Below, piece by piece: positions 52,300 to 60,199 of a stretch of 64,000 nt of DNA (the stretch's first letter is position 1; each line of letters begins with the position of its first letter). This stretch comes from Amaricoccus sp047275745 (GTDB taxonomy: Bacteria; Pseudomonadota; Alphaproteobacteria; Rhodobacterales; Rhodobacteraceae). The notes under the pieces are model-generated. The model did no database searches. It was not told the DNA's origin and was given only the letters and a program-made list of their open reading frames with translations. The stretch is from positions 3,850-67,849 of the forward strand of contig NZ_JBKQWU010000019.1 of the NCBI RefSeq assembly GCF_047275745.1, given 5' to 3'. The position numbers and the translations under genes were made by a program.

Positions 52300-53295
52300 C
52301 ATGCCGGAGGCCGACCGCGGCGGCCCGGGTCGCACCCCGTGCTATGCCGATGGTCCGGATCGTCAGTGCCATGGCCTGCTTCTGGACGGCGAAGACGTGC
52401 TCGATCGGGGCTCGGAGTTTCGAGCGGGTGGCGTTGCCGCGGCGGATGTGGGGCGGCATCGGCTTTCCTGGCCGGCGGCGCCGGTGGATGTGGCTCACGA
52501 GACCGCTACGAAGGCCTCGTTCTTCTTCGAGCGGTAGGCGTTGTCGGCCCAGACGCCCGAACCGGTGTTCGTGGTGTCCAGAAACCCCCGCCGCAGCATC
52601 CGTCCGTCGTGCCCCGCCACATCGGTGACACCCATCGCCGGATCAGCCGGTGTCGGGGTCATGCTGGCGTGCGCCTTGTAGCCGAACGACGGGATCGTGA
52701 TGTCGGGCAGCACGCCGCCGTCCTCGCGCGTGCGCGTCTTGCCGAACTGTACTGTCCGCCGGGCGTTCGTGTCCTTCCGCCGCGCCTTCGCCGGCGCGTC
52801 GGGCCAGATCTCGGCCGCGCTCTCGCCGGCCTTGATCCGGCGATTCTCAGCCTCGGTATTTCGCTGCTTGAGCGCGGCGACGAGTGTGCTGTCGACGATC
52901 TGCCGCGTCGAATCGGCTGAACAGGCCCTCGATCGCGCCGGCCTTCGTGAGGCGTTCCCTGAAGGACCAAATCGTCTTCGCGTCGGGCACCCGGTCGTGC
53001 AGCCTGAGACCCAGGGACTGCATGAAGGGCAGACGGTCGGAGATTAGGAACGCGGCGCGGTCGTCGCTGAGACTGTGCCGCGCCTGGATGATCAAGAATC
53101 TTCAGCATCATGACCGGATCGAAGGGTGGGCGGCCGCCCTTGGTTCCAACTGAATGGTTCAGCGCCGCCCGCCTCGAGCTCGGGCCGGAACATCTCGAAA
53201 TCCACCGCCTCTGCGAAAGCCTGGAGCCGGTCGCCAAGATCGCTCAGCCGCCTCATCCGGTCGTCGAAGTCAAAGAACCCAGGCTGCCTCGCCAT
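52300..53295 (-). pseudogene. IS5-family transposase, multiply frameshifted
   Basis: Pieces of one IS5-type transposase can be followed along the minus strand in changing frames: ARQPGFFDFDDRMRRLSDLGDRLQAF (53295 down), GGRPPFDPVMMLKI, SLGLRLHDRVPDAKTIWSFRERL (about 53000), DITIPSFGYKAHASMTPTPADP (about 52690), DTTNTGSGVWADNAYRSKKNEAF and finally RSKLRAPIEHVFAVQKQAMALTIRTIGIAR (about 52330). At least three frame changes and a degenerate end show it is dead. Its left edge adjoins the broken VapC gene. Confidence 0.78.
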
Positions 53296-53342
53296 GCCAA
53301 TCTCCCGAGCAGATCCCTGACCGAGAGTGAATCAGCAAATCG

Positions 53343-53361
53343 CCCCGAGAGCGGGGTTTTT
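53343..53361 (+). terminator. Rho-independent terminator-like hairpin
   Basis: CCCCG-AGAG-CGGGG followed by TTTTT. Located between the start of the IS5 remnant and the vapC remnant. It may be part of the insertion-sequence end. Confidence 0.6.
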
Positions 53362-53399
53362 CGAGGTGCTCAGCTGCGGTGCGACGCAGCCAGCAACAA

Positions 53400-53806
53400 C
53401 GCGGATCAGGACGCCGCCGGCGACTACTCTGGTCGTCGACGCCTCGCTGATCGCGGGTCTGCTGCTGCCGGACGAGGAGGGGACCGATCCCCGCGTCCTG
53501 GAGGCGGAGGAGCTGGCCGCGCCTTGGCTGCTCTGGGCGGAGCCGCCGAACATCCTGGTGGTGAGCGAGCGCCGCGGCCGTCTGACGCCAGGTCTCGCGG
53601 AACAGATGCTCGACGCAGTGAACGGGCTCGGCATCGATACGTAACCGTCCGACGCGGCGGTGCTGGGCCTTGCGCGGCGCCACCGCCTGGCGTTCTACGA
53701 CGCGCTCTGTCTCGAGCTTGCCTTGCGCCTCGACGCGCGGCTCGGAACCCGGAACGCCGCGCTCGAGGCGGCGGCGCGCGACGAAGGCGTCGTTCTGGCG
53801 GGGTAG
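53400..53806 (+). pseudogene. VapC-type PIN-domain toxin with internal stop
   Basis: PIN-domain start LVVDASLIAGLLLPDE, then EAEELAAPWLLWAEPPNIL. An in-frame TAA at 53642-53644 follows GLGIDT; beyond it the reading continues in the same frame with AAVLGLARRHRLAFYDALCLELALRLDARLGTRNAAL to a TAG. The final acidic residue of the PIN site (usually TxD) is asparagine. N-terminal boundary uncertain, since an open frame from 53327 runs in from the insertion-sequence side. No VapB antitoxin gene is seen beside it. Confidence 0.7.
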
Positions 53807-53936
53807 GGGGCTGGTCAGGCTCTCTTGCTTGCCAGCCGAGGCGGCCCATTTCAGTCCGAGGGAAATCGAGCGCGAGTTCCGGAGTGCCAATTCGCGACAT
53901 GGCCGCCATCCGCATGGTGGCGAAAGGAGCCCGAAG

Positions 53937-54542
53937 ATGCCGCTACGCAACCGTGTCACCCCGTTCGGCGACATCGTCGCGGTGCCCGCGCGCGGCATGT
54001 TCACGGGCAATCGCGGCATCATCCATGCGCCGGAGGGGCGGCGGCTCGGCAACCGGCGATGGGCCGGCAAGGCCTGGCTGATCTGCGAATGCGACTACAA
54101 GGGTTGGACGCGCGAGGTGATGAGCGGGCGCAAATGGACCGAGCTCTTCTTTCTGGATGAGGCGACCGCGCTCGCCGCCGGACACCGGCCCTGTTTCCTG
54201 TGCCGCCGGGACGCGGCGAAGCGGTTCCGCGACGGCTGGCCGGGCACGCCCTCGGCCAGGGTCATGGACGCCACGCTGCATTCGGAACGCCTGCGGGGAG
54301 GGCTCAAACGGTTGCATCCGCTGCCGGCGGGTTCCCTGCCGCGCGGCGTGATGGTGGCCTCGGGAAGCACCGCCTGGCTCTGGGCGGGGGATTGGCTGCG
54401 GTGGTCGCCGCACGGCTACGCGCCCGGCCGGCCGTCTGGTTTCGACGGAATGCTGACCCCGCCATCCAGCCATGCCGCGCTGATGGCCGGGTATCGCGCC
54501 GTGCTCCATCCCTCCGCCCGATCCGATCGGGCGGAGGGATGA
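53937..54542 (+). CDS. Conserved hypothetical protein (201 aa)
   Basis: No family recognised with confidence. It has an organised sequence: GDIVAVPARGMFTGNRGIIH, WICECDYKGW-like (LICECDYKGWTREVMSGRKWTELFFLDEATALAAGHRPCFLCRR), with a CxC and a CxxC pair that could hold a metal. AAAGGAGCC ribosome binding site. The last codons lie inside a 33-bp palindrome. First intact gene after the mobile-element region. Confidence 0.68.
   Translation: MPLRNRVTPFGDIVAVPARGMFTGNRGIIHAPEGRRLGNRRWAGKAWLICECDYKGWTREVMSGRKWTELFFLDEATALAAGHRPCFLCRRDAAKRFRDGWPGTPSARVMDATLHSERLRGGLKRLHPLPAGSLPRGVMVASGSTAWLWAGDWLRWSPHGYAPGRPSGFDGMLTPPSSHAALMAGYRAVLHPSARSDRAEG
54508..54540. terminator. 33-bp near-perfect palindrome over a stop codon
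   Basis: Arms ATCCCTCCGCCCGATC (54508-54523) and GATCGGGCGGAGGGAT (54525-54540) are exact complements around a single C. It encodes the last residues of the hypothetical protein, whose TGA is at 54540-54542. Likely terminator; no T tract follows. Confidence 0.65.
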
Positions 54543-54702
54543 CGAGAAGCCTTTCCGGCGATGACGATATGTGGCGGTGGGGGCGAGCCCCCTCCGAGCG
54601 TGGCGGCATTCCAGAGCAAGGAACGGAGTGCCGCGGGCGCGCCTGGTCTTCATTCTGGCGGCGGGTCGGATGATCCGGCCGGATCGAATGGAGATGAGAC
54701 GA

Positions 54703-55155
54703 ATGTCACGAGAAGACGAGAACAAGGCCGTTGTCGCGAAATGGTTCAAGGGGTTCTGGGGCAATCCCTATGACGAGGGCGTGATCGACGAGCTCGCCGC
54801 CGACGATGTTCTGGTCCATTATCCGATGCATGGTCCGCGCAAGGGCAGGGACGACGTCAGGGCGTTCATGGCGGAGTTCCGCGAGGCTTTCCCGGATCTG
54901 AACTTCTGGGGCGTCGGCGAGCCGATCGCCGAGGGCGACATCGTCGTCGCCCGCTGGGACGGCGGCGGCACGCATACCGGGCCCGCGTTCTCGGATCTTC
55001 CGATCGGATCGCTGGACGAGGCGAATACCGGGAGGACCATCCGTTTCACCGGGACGACGTGGTTTCGCCTGAAGGACGGCAGGATCGTCGAGGAACTGGG
55101 CCAGGAAGGCGCGCTCGACGCGGTTCGCCAGCTCGGCCTGATCAGGGCGGCCTGA
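54703..55155 (+). CDS. SnoaL-like/ester cyclase domain protein
   Basis: 150 residues of NTF2-like fold: NKAVVAKWFKGFWGNPYDEGVIDELAADDVLVHYPMHGPRKGRDDVRAFMAEFREAFPDLNF matches SnoaL-type predicted ester cyclases. The IVEELGQEGALDAVRQLG ending is typical. A GGAGATGAG site precedes the ATG; upstream in-frame ATGs are less likely. Function is unknown, possibly a small-molecule isomerase or a binding protein. Confidence 0.8.
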   Translation: MSREDENKAVVAKWFKGFWGNPYDEGVIDELAADDVLVHYPMHGPRKGRDDVRAFMAEFREAFPDLNFWGVGEPIAEGDIVVARWDGGGTHTGPAFSDLPIGSLDEANTGRTIRFTGTTWFRLKDGRIVEELGQEGALDAVRQLGLIRAA

Positions 55156-55261
55156 TTCAGGAGGCATGACGGCCGTTCCCGTACGGGCGGTGTCGAGGCC
55201 TGCCGCCTGTAGGGGAACGCGACGGACGTCATGCCGGTTCAGCGAGGAAGGAGCCCGCGTC

Positions 55262-55588
55262 ATGACCATGCGCCTGTTTCACGTAACGATCCTGACGATC
55301 GGTGTCGCCTGCGCGGCCTCCGCCCAGGAGGCCGCGCAGGGCCCGGGCTTGGGCCCGGACTTGGGCCCGGACTTGGGCCCGGACTTGGGCCTGGACCTGG
55401 AGGCGGACTTGGAGGCGGGTTTCGCGGCGACGGATCGCCGGGCTCCGGCGCCGCCGACCACGACCGGGAAGGAGCGGCTCGGCGAGAAGTGGACGGATGA
55501 GCAGCGGGTGGACAATTGCGGTGTCCCGCCGGAGCGGCGGGGCGATACGCCAAGACCCGATCGCTGCGCATCCGGGGCAAGGGACTGA
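55262..55588 (+). CDS. Small exported repeat protein (hypothetical)
   Basis: 108 residues: signal peptide (RLFHVTILTIGVACAASAQE) followed by a GPDLGPDLGPDLGLDLEADLEAG repeat (12-bp DNA period) and a hydrophilic tail with one conserved-looking EKWTDEQRVDNCGVP piece resembling small periplasmic proteins of unknown function. Its stop overlaps the next start by one base. No homologous family named. Confidence 0.6.
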   Translation: MTMRLFHVTILTIGVACAASAQEAAQGPGLGPDLGPDLGPDLGLDLEADLEAGFAATDRRAPAPPTTTGKERLGEKWTDEQRVDNCGVPPERRGDTPRPDRCASGARD

Positions 55589-55824
55589 TGCGCCCCGGCG
55601 ACCCGAGCCGCCGGCCGGCGAACCGGAACCGCGACCCCGGCAAGACGACCGAGCCGGGCAAGACGACTGACCCGGACAGGGCGATCGTCCTCGGATGGAT
55701 CGAGGAACTGGTGCGCGCCGGCCTTGCCCGGTCGCACCCCTTGCCGGGCGGCGAGCGCGAATTGCGCCTCATCACGGGCGAGGTGTTTCGCCTGACGCGG
55801 GATACGGTCTTTCGAGCATCGTGA
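55588..55824 (+). CDS. Small hypothetical protein coupled to the exported repeat protein
   Basis: 78 residues. N-terminal PGKTTEPGKTTDPD repeat (18-bp period), then an ordered part (RAIVLGWIEELVRAGLARSHPLPGGERELRLITGEVFRLTRDTVFR) that looks like a small winged or beta-rich domain. The start overlaps the upstream stop by one base (TGATG). No family recognised. Confidence 0.55.
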   Translation: MRPGDPSRRPANRNRDPGKTTEPGKTTDPDRAIVLGWIEELVRAGLARSHPLPGGERELRLITGEVFRLTRDTVFRAS

Positions 55825-55915
55825 CAGCCGGGATTTGAAAGCAAGGACCGGAGTGAGAGCGCGGCGGGGACGGGCATATATTGGTCCCAGGGATCGACAG
55901 CGAAGAGTAGGGATC

Positions 55916-57007
55916 ATGACCACGAAACCGACCCCGGCCGAGAAGGACCCGCGCTGGCAAAGCGTCCTGGAGCGTGACGCGGACGCGGATGGCAGCTTCG
56001 TCTTCGCCGTGAAGACCACCGGCATCTACTGCCGGCCGTCCTGTCCCTCGCGCCGTGCGAAACCTGGCAATGTGGCGTTCTACGACGGACCGGCGGCGGC
56101 CGAGGCGGCGGGCTTCCGCCCCTGCCTGCGCTGCGCGCCGAAGGGGCGATCCGCCGCCGAGGTCGGCGCCGAGATCATCGCCGAGGCCTGCCGGATCATC
56201 GAGGCCTCGGAGGACTTGCCGAGGCTCGACGACCTCGCCGCGCGGGTGGGGTTCAGCAGCCATCATTTTCACCGCCGGTTCAAGGCGATCACCGGGCTCA
56301 CACCCCGCGAATGGGGTGCCGCGCATCGCGCGCGCAAGGTCCGCGCCGAACTGCGAGACAAGGAGACGACCGTGACCGAAGCGATCTACGACGCCGGGTT
56401 CAACGCGAACAGCCGGTTCTACGAGACCTCGAACGACGTGCTGGGCATGACGCCCACGGCGTTCCGGAAGGGCGGCGAGGATACCGATATCCGTTTCGCC
56501 GTGGGGGAAAGCGCGCTCGGCGCGATCCTCGTCGCCGAGAGCGACAAGGGCATCTGCGCCATCGCGCTGGGGGACGATCCCGAGACGCTGGTCAACGAGC
56601 TGCAGGACCGCTTCCCGAAGGCCAATCTGATCGGCGGCGACGCCGATTTCGAGGCCCGCGTCGCCCGCGTCGTCGGCTTCGTCGAGGCGCCGCGGATCGG
56701 CCTCGATCTGCCGCTCGACATTCGCGGCACCGCCTTCCAGCAGCGCGTCTGGCAGGCCCTGCGCCGGATTCCGGCCGGCGAGACGGTCAGCTACGCCGAG
56801 ATCGCCCGCCGGATCGGCGCGCCGAAATCGGTCCGCGCCGTGGCGGGCGCCTGCGCCGCCAACAAGATCGCCGTTGCGATCCCCTGCCATCGCGTCGTGC
56901 GCGGCGATGGCGAGATCTCCGGCTACCGCTGGGGTGTCGAGCGCAAGCGCGCGCTGCTGGATGTCGAACGCGAGCGCGCGCGCTCGGGGAAGGAGGCTCA
57001 GGCATGA
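55916..57007 (+). CDS. ada: Bifunctional Ada: methylphosphotriester/O6-methylguanine methyltransferase and activator
   Basis: 363 residues in the full Ada order. The N-terminal zinc/methyl-acceptor domain has C39, C43, C70 and C73 (GIYCRPSCPS ... FRPCLRC); an AraC-type HTH region follows (FSSHHFHRRFKAITGLTPREW). The C-terminal MGMT domain has the acceptor C324 in IPCHRVV. It repairs alkylated DNA and, once methylated, activates alkylation-response genes. It overlaps the 2OG-oxygenase by 4 nt (ATGA). Confidence 0.95.
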   Translation: MTTKPTPAEKDPRWQSVLERDADADGSFVFAVKTTGIYCRPSCPSRRAKPGNVAFYDGPAAAEAAGFRPCLRCAPKGRSAAEVGAEIIAEACRIIEASEDLPRLDDLAARVGFSSHHFHRRFKAITGLTPREWGAAHRARKVRAELRDKETTVTEAIYDAGFNANSRFYETSNDVLGMTPTAFRKGGEDTDIRFAVGESALGAILVAESDKGICAIALGDDPETLVNELQDRFPKANLIGGDADFEARVARVVGFVEAPRIGLDLPLDIRGTAFQQRVWQALRRIPAGETVSYAEIARRIGAPKSVRAVAGACAANKIAVAIPCHRVVRGDGEISGYRWGVERKRALLDVERERARSGKEAQA

Positions 57008-57777
57008 ACGCCCTGACCGATATCATCCCCCCGACGCCCGACGATTTCATCCCCGCCAAACCCGCGGTCACCTCGGCGGAGGAGCGCCTCGCGGCCCAGG
57101 ACTGGGAGGCTTTCGCCGAGGAGATGGACCGCTTCGGCTGCGCGAGACTCAAGGGCGTGCTGACCCCGGAGGAGTGCCGCGATCTCGCGGCGCTCTATCC
57201 CGAGGAGCGGCATTTCCGAAGTCATGTCCACATGGCGCGGCACGGGTTCGGCAAGGGCGAATACCGCTATTTCAAGTATCCGCTGCCGGATCTGCTCGGC
57301 GGTCTGCGCACGGCGCTTTGGCCGAGGCTGGCCGGGATCGCCAATGACTGGAACGCGCGGATGGGCATCGAGAGGCGCTATCCCGAGACGCATGCGGATT
57401 TCCTGCGCCAGTGCCATGAAGCTGGCCAGACCCGCCCGACGCCCTTGCTGCTGCGCTATGTCGAAGGTGACTTCAACTGCCTGCACCAGGATCTCTACGG
57501 CGATCTGGCCTTCCCGCTCCAGGTGGCGTTCCTGCTGTCGGAACCGGGCCGCGACTTCACCGGCGGCGAATTCGTGCTGACCGAACAGCGCTCCCGGATG
57601 CAGAGCCGCGCCGAGGTGGTGCCGCTTTCGCAGGGCGACGCCGTGGTCTTCGCCGTCCACAACCGCCCCGTTCGGGGCAGCCGCGGCCACTACCGCGTCA
57701 ACCTCCGCCACGGCGTGAGCCGCGTCCGCTCCGGGGAACGCCACACACTCGGCATCATCTTCCACGACGCGAAGTGA
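57004..57777 (+). CDS. 2OG-Fe(II) oxygenase (Oxygenase-NA type, Ada-linked)
   Basis: 257 residues. The metal site can be placed at CLHQDLYGDLAFPLQVAFLL (H and D) and HYRVNLRHGVSRVRSGERHTLGIIFHDA (distal H and R), with GGEFVLTEQ between them. This pattern fits the PF09859 family of predicted nucleic-acid demethylating oxygenases. Translationally coupled to ada, which supports a role in alkylation repair, like AlkB but in a different family. Confidence 0.83.
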   Translation: MNALTDIIPPTPDDFIPAKPAVTSAEERLAAQDWEAFAEEMDRFGCARLKGVLTPEECRDLAALYPEERHFRSHVHMARHGFGKGEYRYFKYPLPDLLGGLRTALWPRLAGIANDWNARMGIERRYPETHADFLRQCHEAGQTRPTPLLLRYVEGDFNCLHQDLYGDLAFPLQVAFLLSEPGRDFTGGEFVLTEQRSRMQSRAEVVPLSQGDAVVFAVHNRPVRGSRGHYRVNLRHGVSRVRSGERHTLGIIFHDAK

Positions 57778-57896
57778 TGCCTGACAATCTGGCTTGGAAG
57801 AGGGAAACTCACCGCTCTTCCGCCGTCGCCATGGCCTTCAACCATCGGTAACTCCTGGGGAGCACAATCGTCCTTCCCACTATGCGGTGGCGATGA

Positions 57897-57927
57897 GAGG
57901 GCGGGCACGTACGCCGCGCCCGCCCTC
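57897..57927. terminator. Convergent GC hairpin terminator
   Basis: Arms GAGGGCGGGC (57897-57906) and GCCCGCCCTC (57918-57927) form a perfect 10-bp stem. It lies between the convergent ends of the oxygenase and the solute-binding protein, 5 bp past the latter's stop. Confidence 0.65.
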
Positions 57928-57932
57928 GTGGC

Positions 57933-59066
57933 TCACTGGCCGAGCCAGGCCTGGAACTTGGCGTCGAGCTCGTCGCGGTGATCTGCCCACCACCCATAGT
58001 TGAACAAGATACCGGTCTTGGCGTTCTCCGGGTTCGTCGCCATGTGCGGTGCCATGTCGATTCCGAGCTCGGCGTGCTTGCCCACCAATGGCTGCGACGA
58101 CGCGCGCGCCGGGCCGAGGGGCTGGTACTTCGAAATGTCGGCGAGCTTCTGGCTGCTGGTCGCGAACCGGAGGAAGTGCCTGACTCGATTCAGCCGATCC
58201 TCGGGCAAGTCGGCAGGTAGGACGAAGCCGTCGATATCGAGCACCTCGTAGTCCCAGAGCATCGCGACAGGCTGCTTTTGCTCCTCGATTACCGAGAACA
58301 GGCGGTTCCCGTAGGTCGAGCCGATCAGCACCTCCTTGTCCGCGAGAAGCTGCGGGGTCTCGGCGCCGGCCGACCACCAGACGGTCTGGTCCTTGATCGT
58401 GGCGAGCTTGTCGAACGCCTTCTGGGCGCCCTCGTCGGTCGCCAGAGTGTCGTAGATCTTGTCCGGGGCGACGCCGTCGCAGAGCAGCGCCCATTCGAGG
58501 TTGTTGATCGGCCGCTTCTCGAGCGAGCGCTTGCCCGGGAATTTTTCCGTGTCGAAGATGTCGCAGACCGAGGTCGGGACCGCGCCTTTCCAGTCCGCGA
58601 CGTCAGTGCGATAGCCGAACGTCGTCGAGTAGAGGTTGGTCGGGACGAAGCATTGCGAGACGATGTACTTGCCGACATCTTCGCTTGCCACCGTTCCGTC
58701 AGGGGCCGGAGCGAGCCATTCGTCGAAGGGAACCTCCGCCACCAACCCTTCGTCGCACAGCCGGATCGCATCGGCGGCGAGGACGTCGATGAGGTCCCAG
58801 GTGACGTTGCCCGCCTCGTTCTGGGCGCGTAGCTTGGCCACGCCCTCGTTCCCGCTCTCGTCCCAGATGATCTTGACGCCGGTCGCGGCTTCGTAGGGCT
58901 CGGCGAATACCTTCTCTTGCATCGCCTGGTAGGCGCCCCCCCACGAGACGATCGTCATGGTATCGGCGCAGTTATCGCATGGCGCTAGGTCTGCCTCCTG
59001 TGCGACAGCGTCGATCACCGGCAGCGCTGTTAGCGCGACCGCTCCGAGAATGTATGCGAGTCTCAT
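57933..59066 (-). CDS. ABC transporter substrate-binding protein (polyamine/PotD type), orphan
   Basis: 377 residues with a signal peptide (LAYILGAVALTALPVIDAVAQE) and an extracellular solute-binding fold (TMTIVSWGGAYQAMQEKVFAEPYEAATGVKI, NVTWDLIDVLAADAIRLCDEGLV). Typical of binding proteins for polyamines, putrescine-like amines or other cations. CDNC is present at the mature N-terminus. No ABC permease or ATPase gene is seen in the window. It may supply a betaine- or DMSP-like cation to the genes beside it, which is speculative. Confidence 0.88.
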   Translation of the reverse strand: MRLAYILGAVALTALPVIDAVAQEADLAPCDNCADTMTIVSWGGAYQAMQEKVFAEPYEAATGVKIIWDESGNEGVAKLRAQNEAGNVTWDLIDVLAADAIRLCDEGLVAEVPFDEWLAPAPDGTVASEDVGKYIVSQCFVPTNLYSTTFGYRTDVADWKGAVPTSVCDIFDTEKFPGKRSLEKRPINNLEWALLCDGVAPDKIYDTLATDEGAQKAFDKLATIKDQTVWWSAGAETPQLLADKEVLIGSTYGNRLFSVIEEQKQPVAMLWDYEVLDIDGFVLPADLPEDRLNRVRHFLRFATSSQKLADISKYQPLGPARASSQPLVGKHAELGIDMAPHMATNPENAKTGILFNYGWWADHRDELDAKFQAWLGQ

Positions 59067-59356
59067 GCGCTTTTCCTCCGTTTATGCCGTGAGGTTACAT
59101 GCGGACTGGAAGCAGACAAGGCCAGCCGCGGAGTAGCGGTACTTCTCCGAATCGCTGTGACTCACGAACAGCCGAGTCTATACCAGTGCGAAGAGAGCCG
59201 ATTTCAGGATCGATGACGCCAGCGAGATCGGCTCGGCGATGGGTAGTCGATCACCAGCCTACGCAGAATCTGCGGCGACTCCGCCGTATGGCTCGCCGAT
59301 CAAACAACCGAGGCCGTACGCGCGCTCGGCCCGTTTCGCAACGGGGATGGCCTCGA

Positions 59357-59572
59357 GGCGGGTTCGTCCGCGCCGGCTGGCTTTGCGAGGTCGAGCCCGG
59401 CATCCTCGCCGCCGTCGGCTGCAACGGCCTCGGCGCCTCGAACGCTACCGCATCAGGCCTCGCCGCCGCTGAAACCCTGCTCGGGGTGGACAGCGACCCT
59501 ATTCGGATCTACCGCGGATTCGCGAAGCCGCAGGCGCGCTGGCGCTCGCCGCGCCGAAGTGATCCCGAAAGG
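59357..59572 (+). pseudogene. C-terminal fragment of an FAD-dependent (DAO-type) oxidoreductase
   Basis: The plus-strand frame reads GWLCEVEPGILAAVGCNGLGASNATASGLAAAETLLG ... DPIRIYRGFAKP. This resembles the C-terminal NADP/FAD-closing region (GLxxAxGxNGxGxxxAxxxGxxLA) of D-amino-acid-oxidase-type enzymes such as gamma-glutamylputrescine oxidase. No N-terminal FAD motif precedes it, so only the tail survives. The rest of 59067-59356 shows no gene. Confidence 0.6.
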
Positions 59573-59582
59573 AAAGGCCCAC

Positions 59583-60179
59583 ATGCAGCGCGATCCCGCT
59601 CTCCAGGCGTTCACCGACGCCGTCCTCGCCGCCTTCGCCGAGGTGGCCCCATGCCCCGAGGCGCGCGCCTCGCTGGACCGGATCGCCGCCGCCCTCGCCG
59701 AACCGGCGCCGCGACGCGAGCGGCCGGGCAGCCGGCTGCCGGCCTGCGACCATCTCGACGTGGCGCTGGCCGCGCCGCAGCCGCGGCCGTCGCTCGGGCG
59801 GCTGGTCGCGGCGTTCCGCGCCATCGCGCCCGACCTCGAATGGGTACGACGGGCGAGCTACGACGAGACCGCCAGCGCGAACTTCGTCGACGGCCATGCC
59901 AACACGATGATCCTCGGACCGGCGGGGCTCGAGAACCGCCGGGATGTCTGGCTCGGGGCCTCGCTCCTCGCGCCGCGCGTCCGCTACACCGACCATTCGC
60001 ACGCGCCAGAGGAGACCTACCTCGTGCTGTCCGACGGGGAGTTCCGCCAGGGCGACGACCCCTGGTTCGCGCCGGGTGTCGGCGGGTCGTTCTACAACGT
60101 CCCGTTCATCACCCACGCCATGCGCTCGGGCGACACCCCGCTCTTCGCGTTCTGGGCGCTCTGGCCCGAGGAGAAGTGA
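59583..60179 (+). CDS. DMSP lyase, DddL/DddQ cupin family
   Basis: 198-residue cupin. Metal-binding pattern YTDHSHAPEETYLVLSDGEFRQGDDPWF (H138, H140, E144, Y146) and FITHAMRSGDTPLFAFWALW (H178), which are diagnostic of the DMSP lyase family PF16867. The enzyme cleaves dimethylsulfoniopropionate to dimethyl sulfide and acrylate in the cytoplasm. AAAGGAAAGG site before the ATG. Length fits DddQ (about 200) more than DddL (about 230). Convergent with the metF operon. Confidence 0.82.
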   Translation: MQRDPALQAFTDAVLAAFAEVAPCPEARASLDRIAAALAEPAPRRERPGSRLPACDHLDVALAAPQPRPSLGRLVAAFRAIAPDLEWVRRASYDETASANFVDGHANTMILGPAGLENRRDVWLGASLLAPRVRYTDHSHAPEETYLVLSDGEFRQGDDPWFAPGVGGSFYNVPFITHAMRSGDTPLFAFWALWPEEK

Positions 60180-60199
60180 CGCTCCACCCGCCGCGATCG

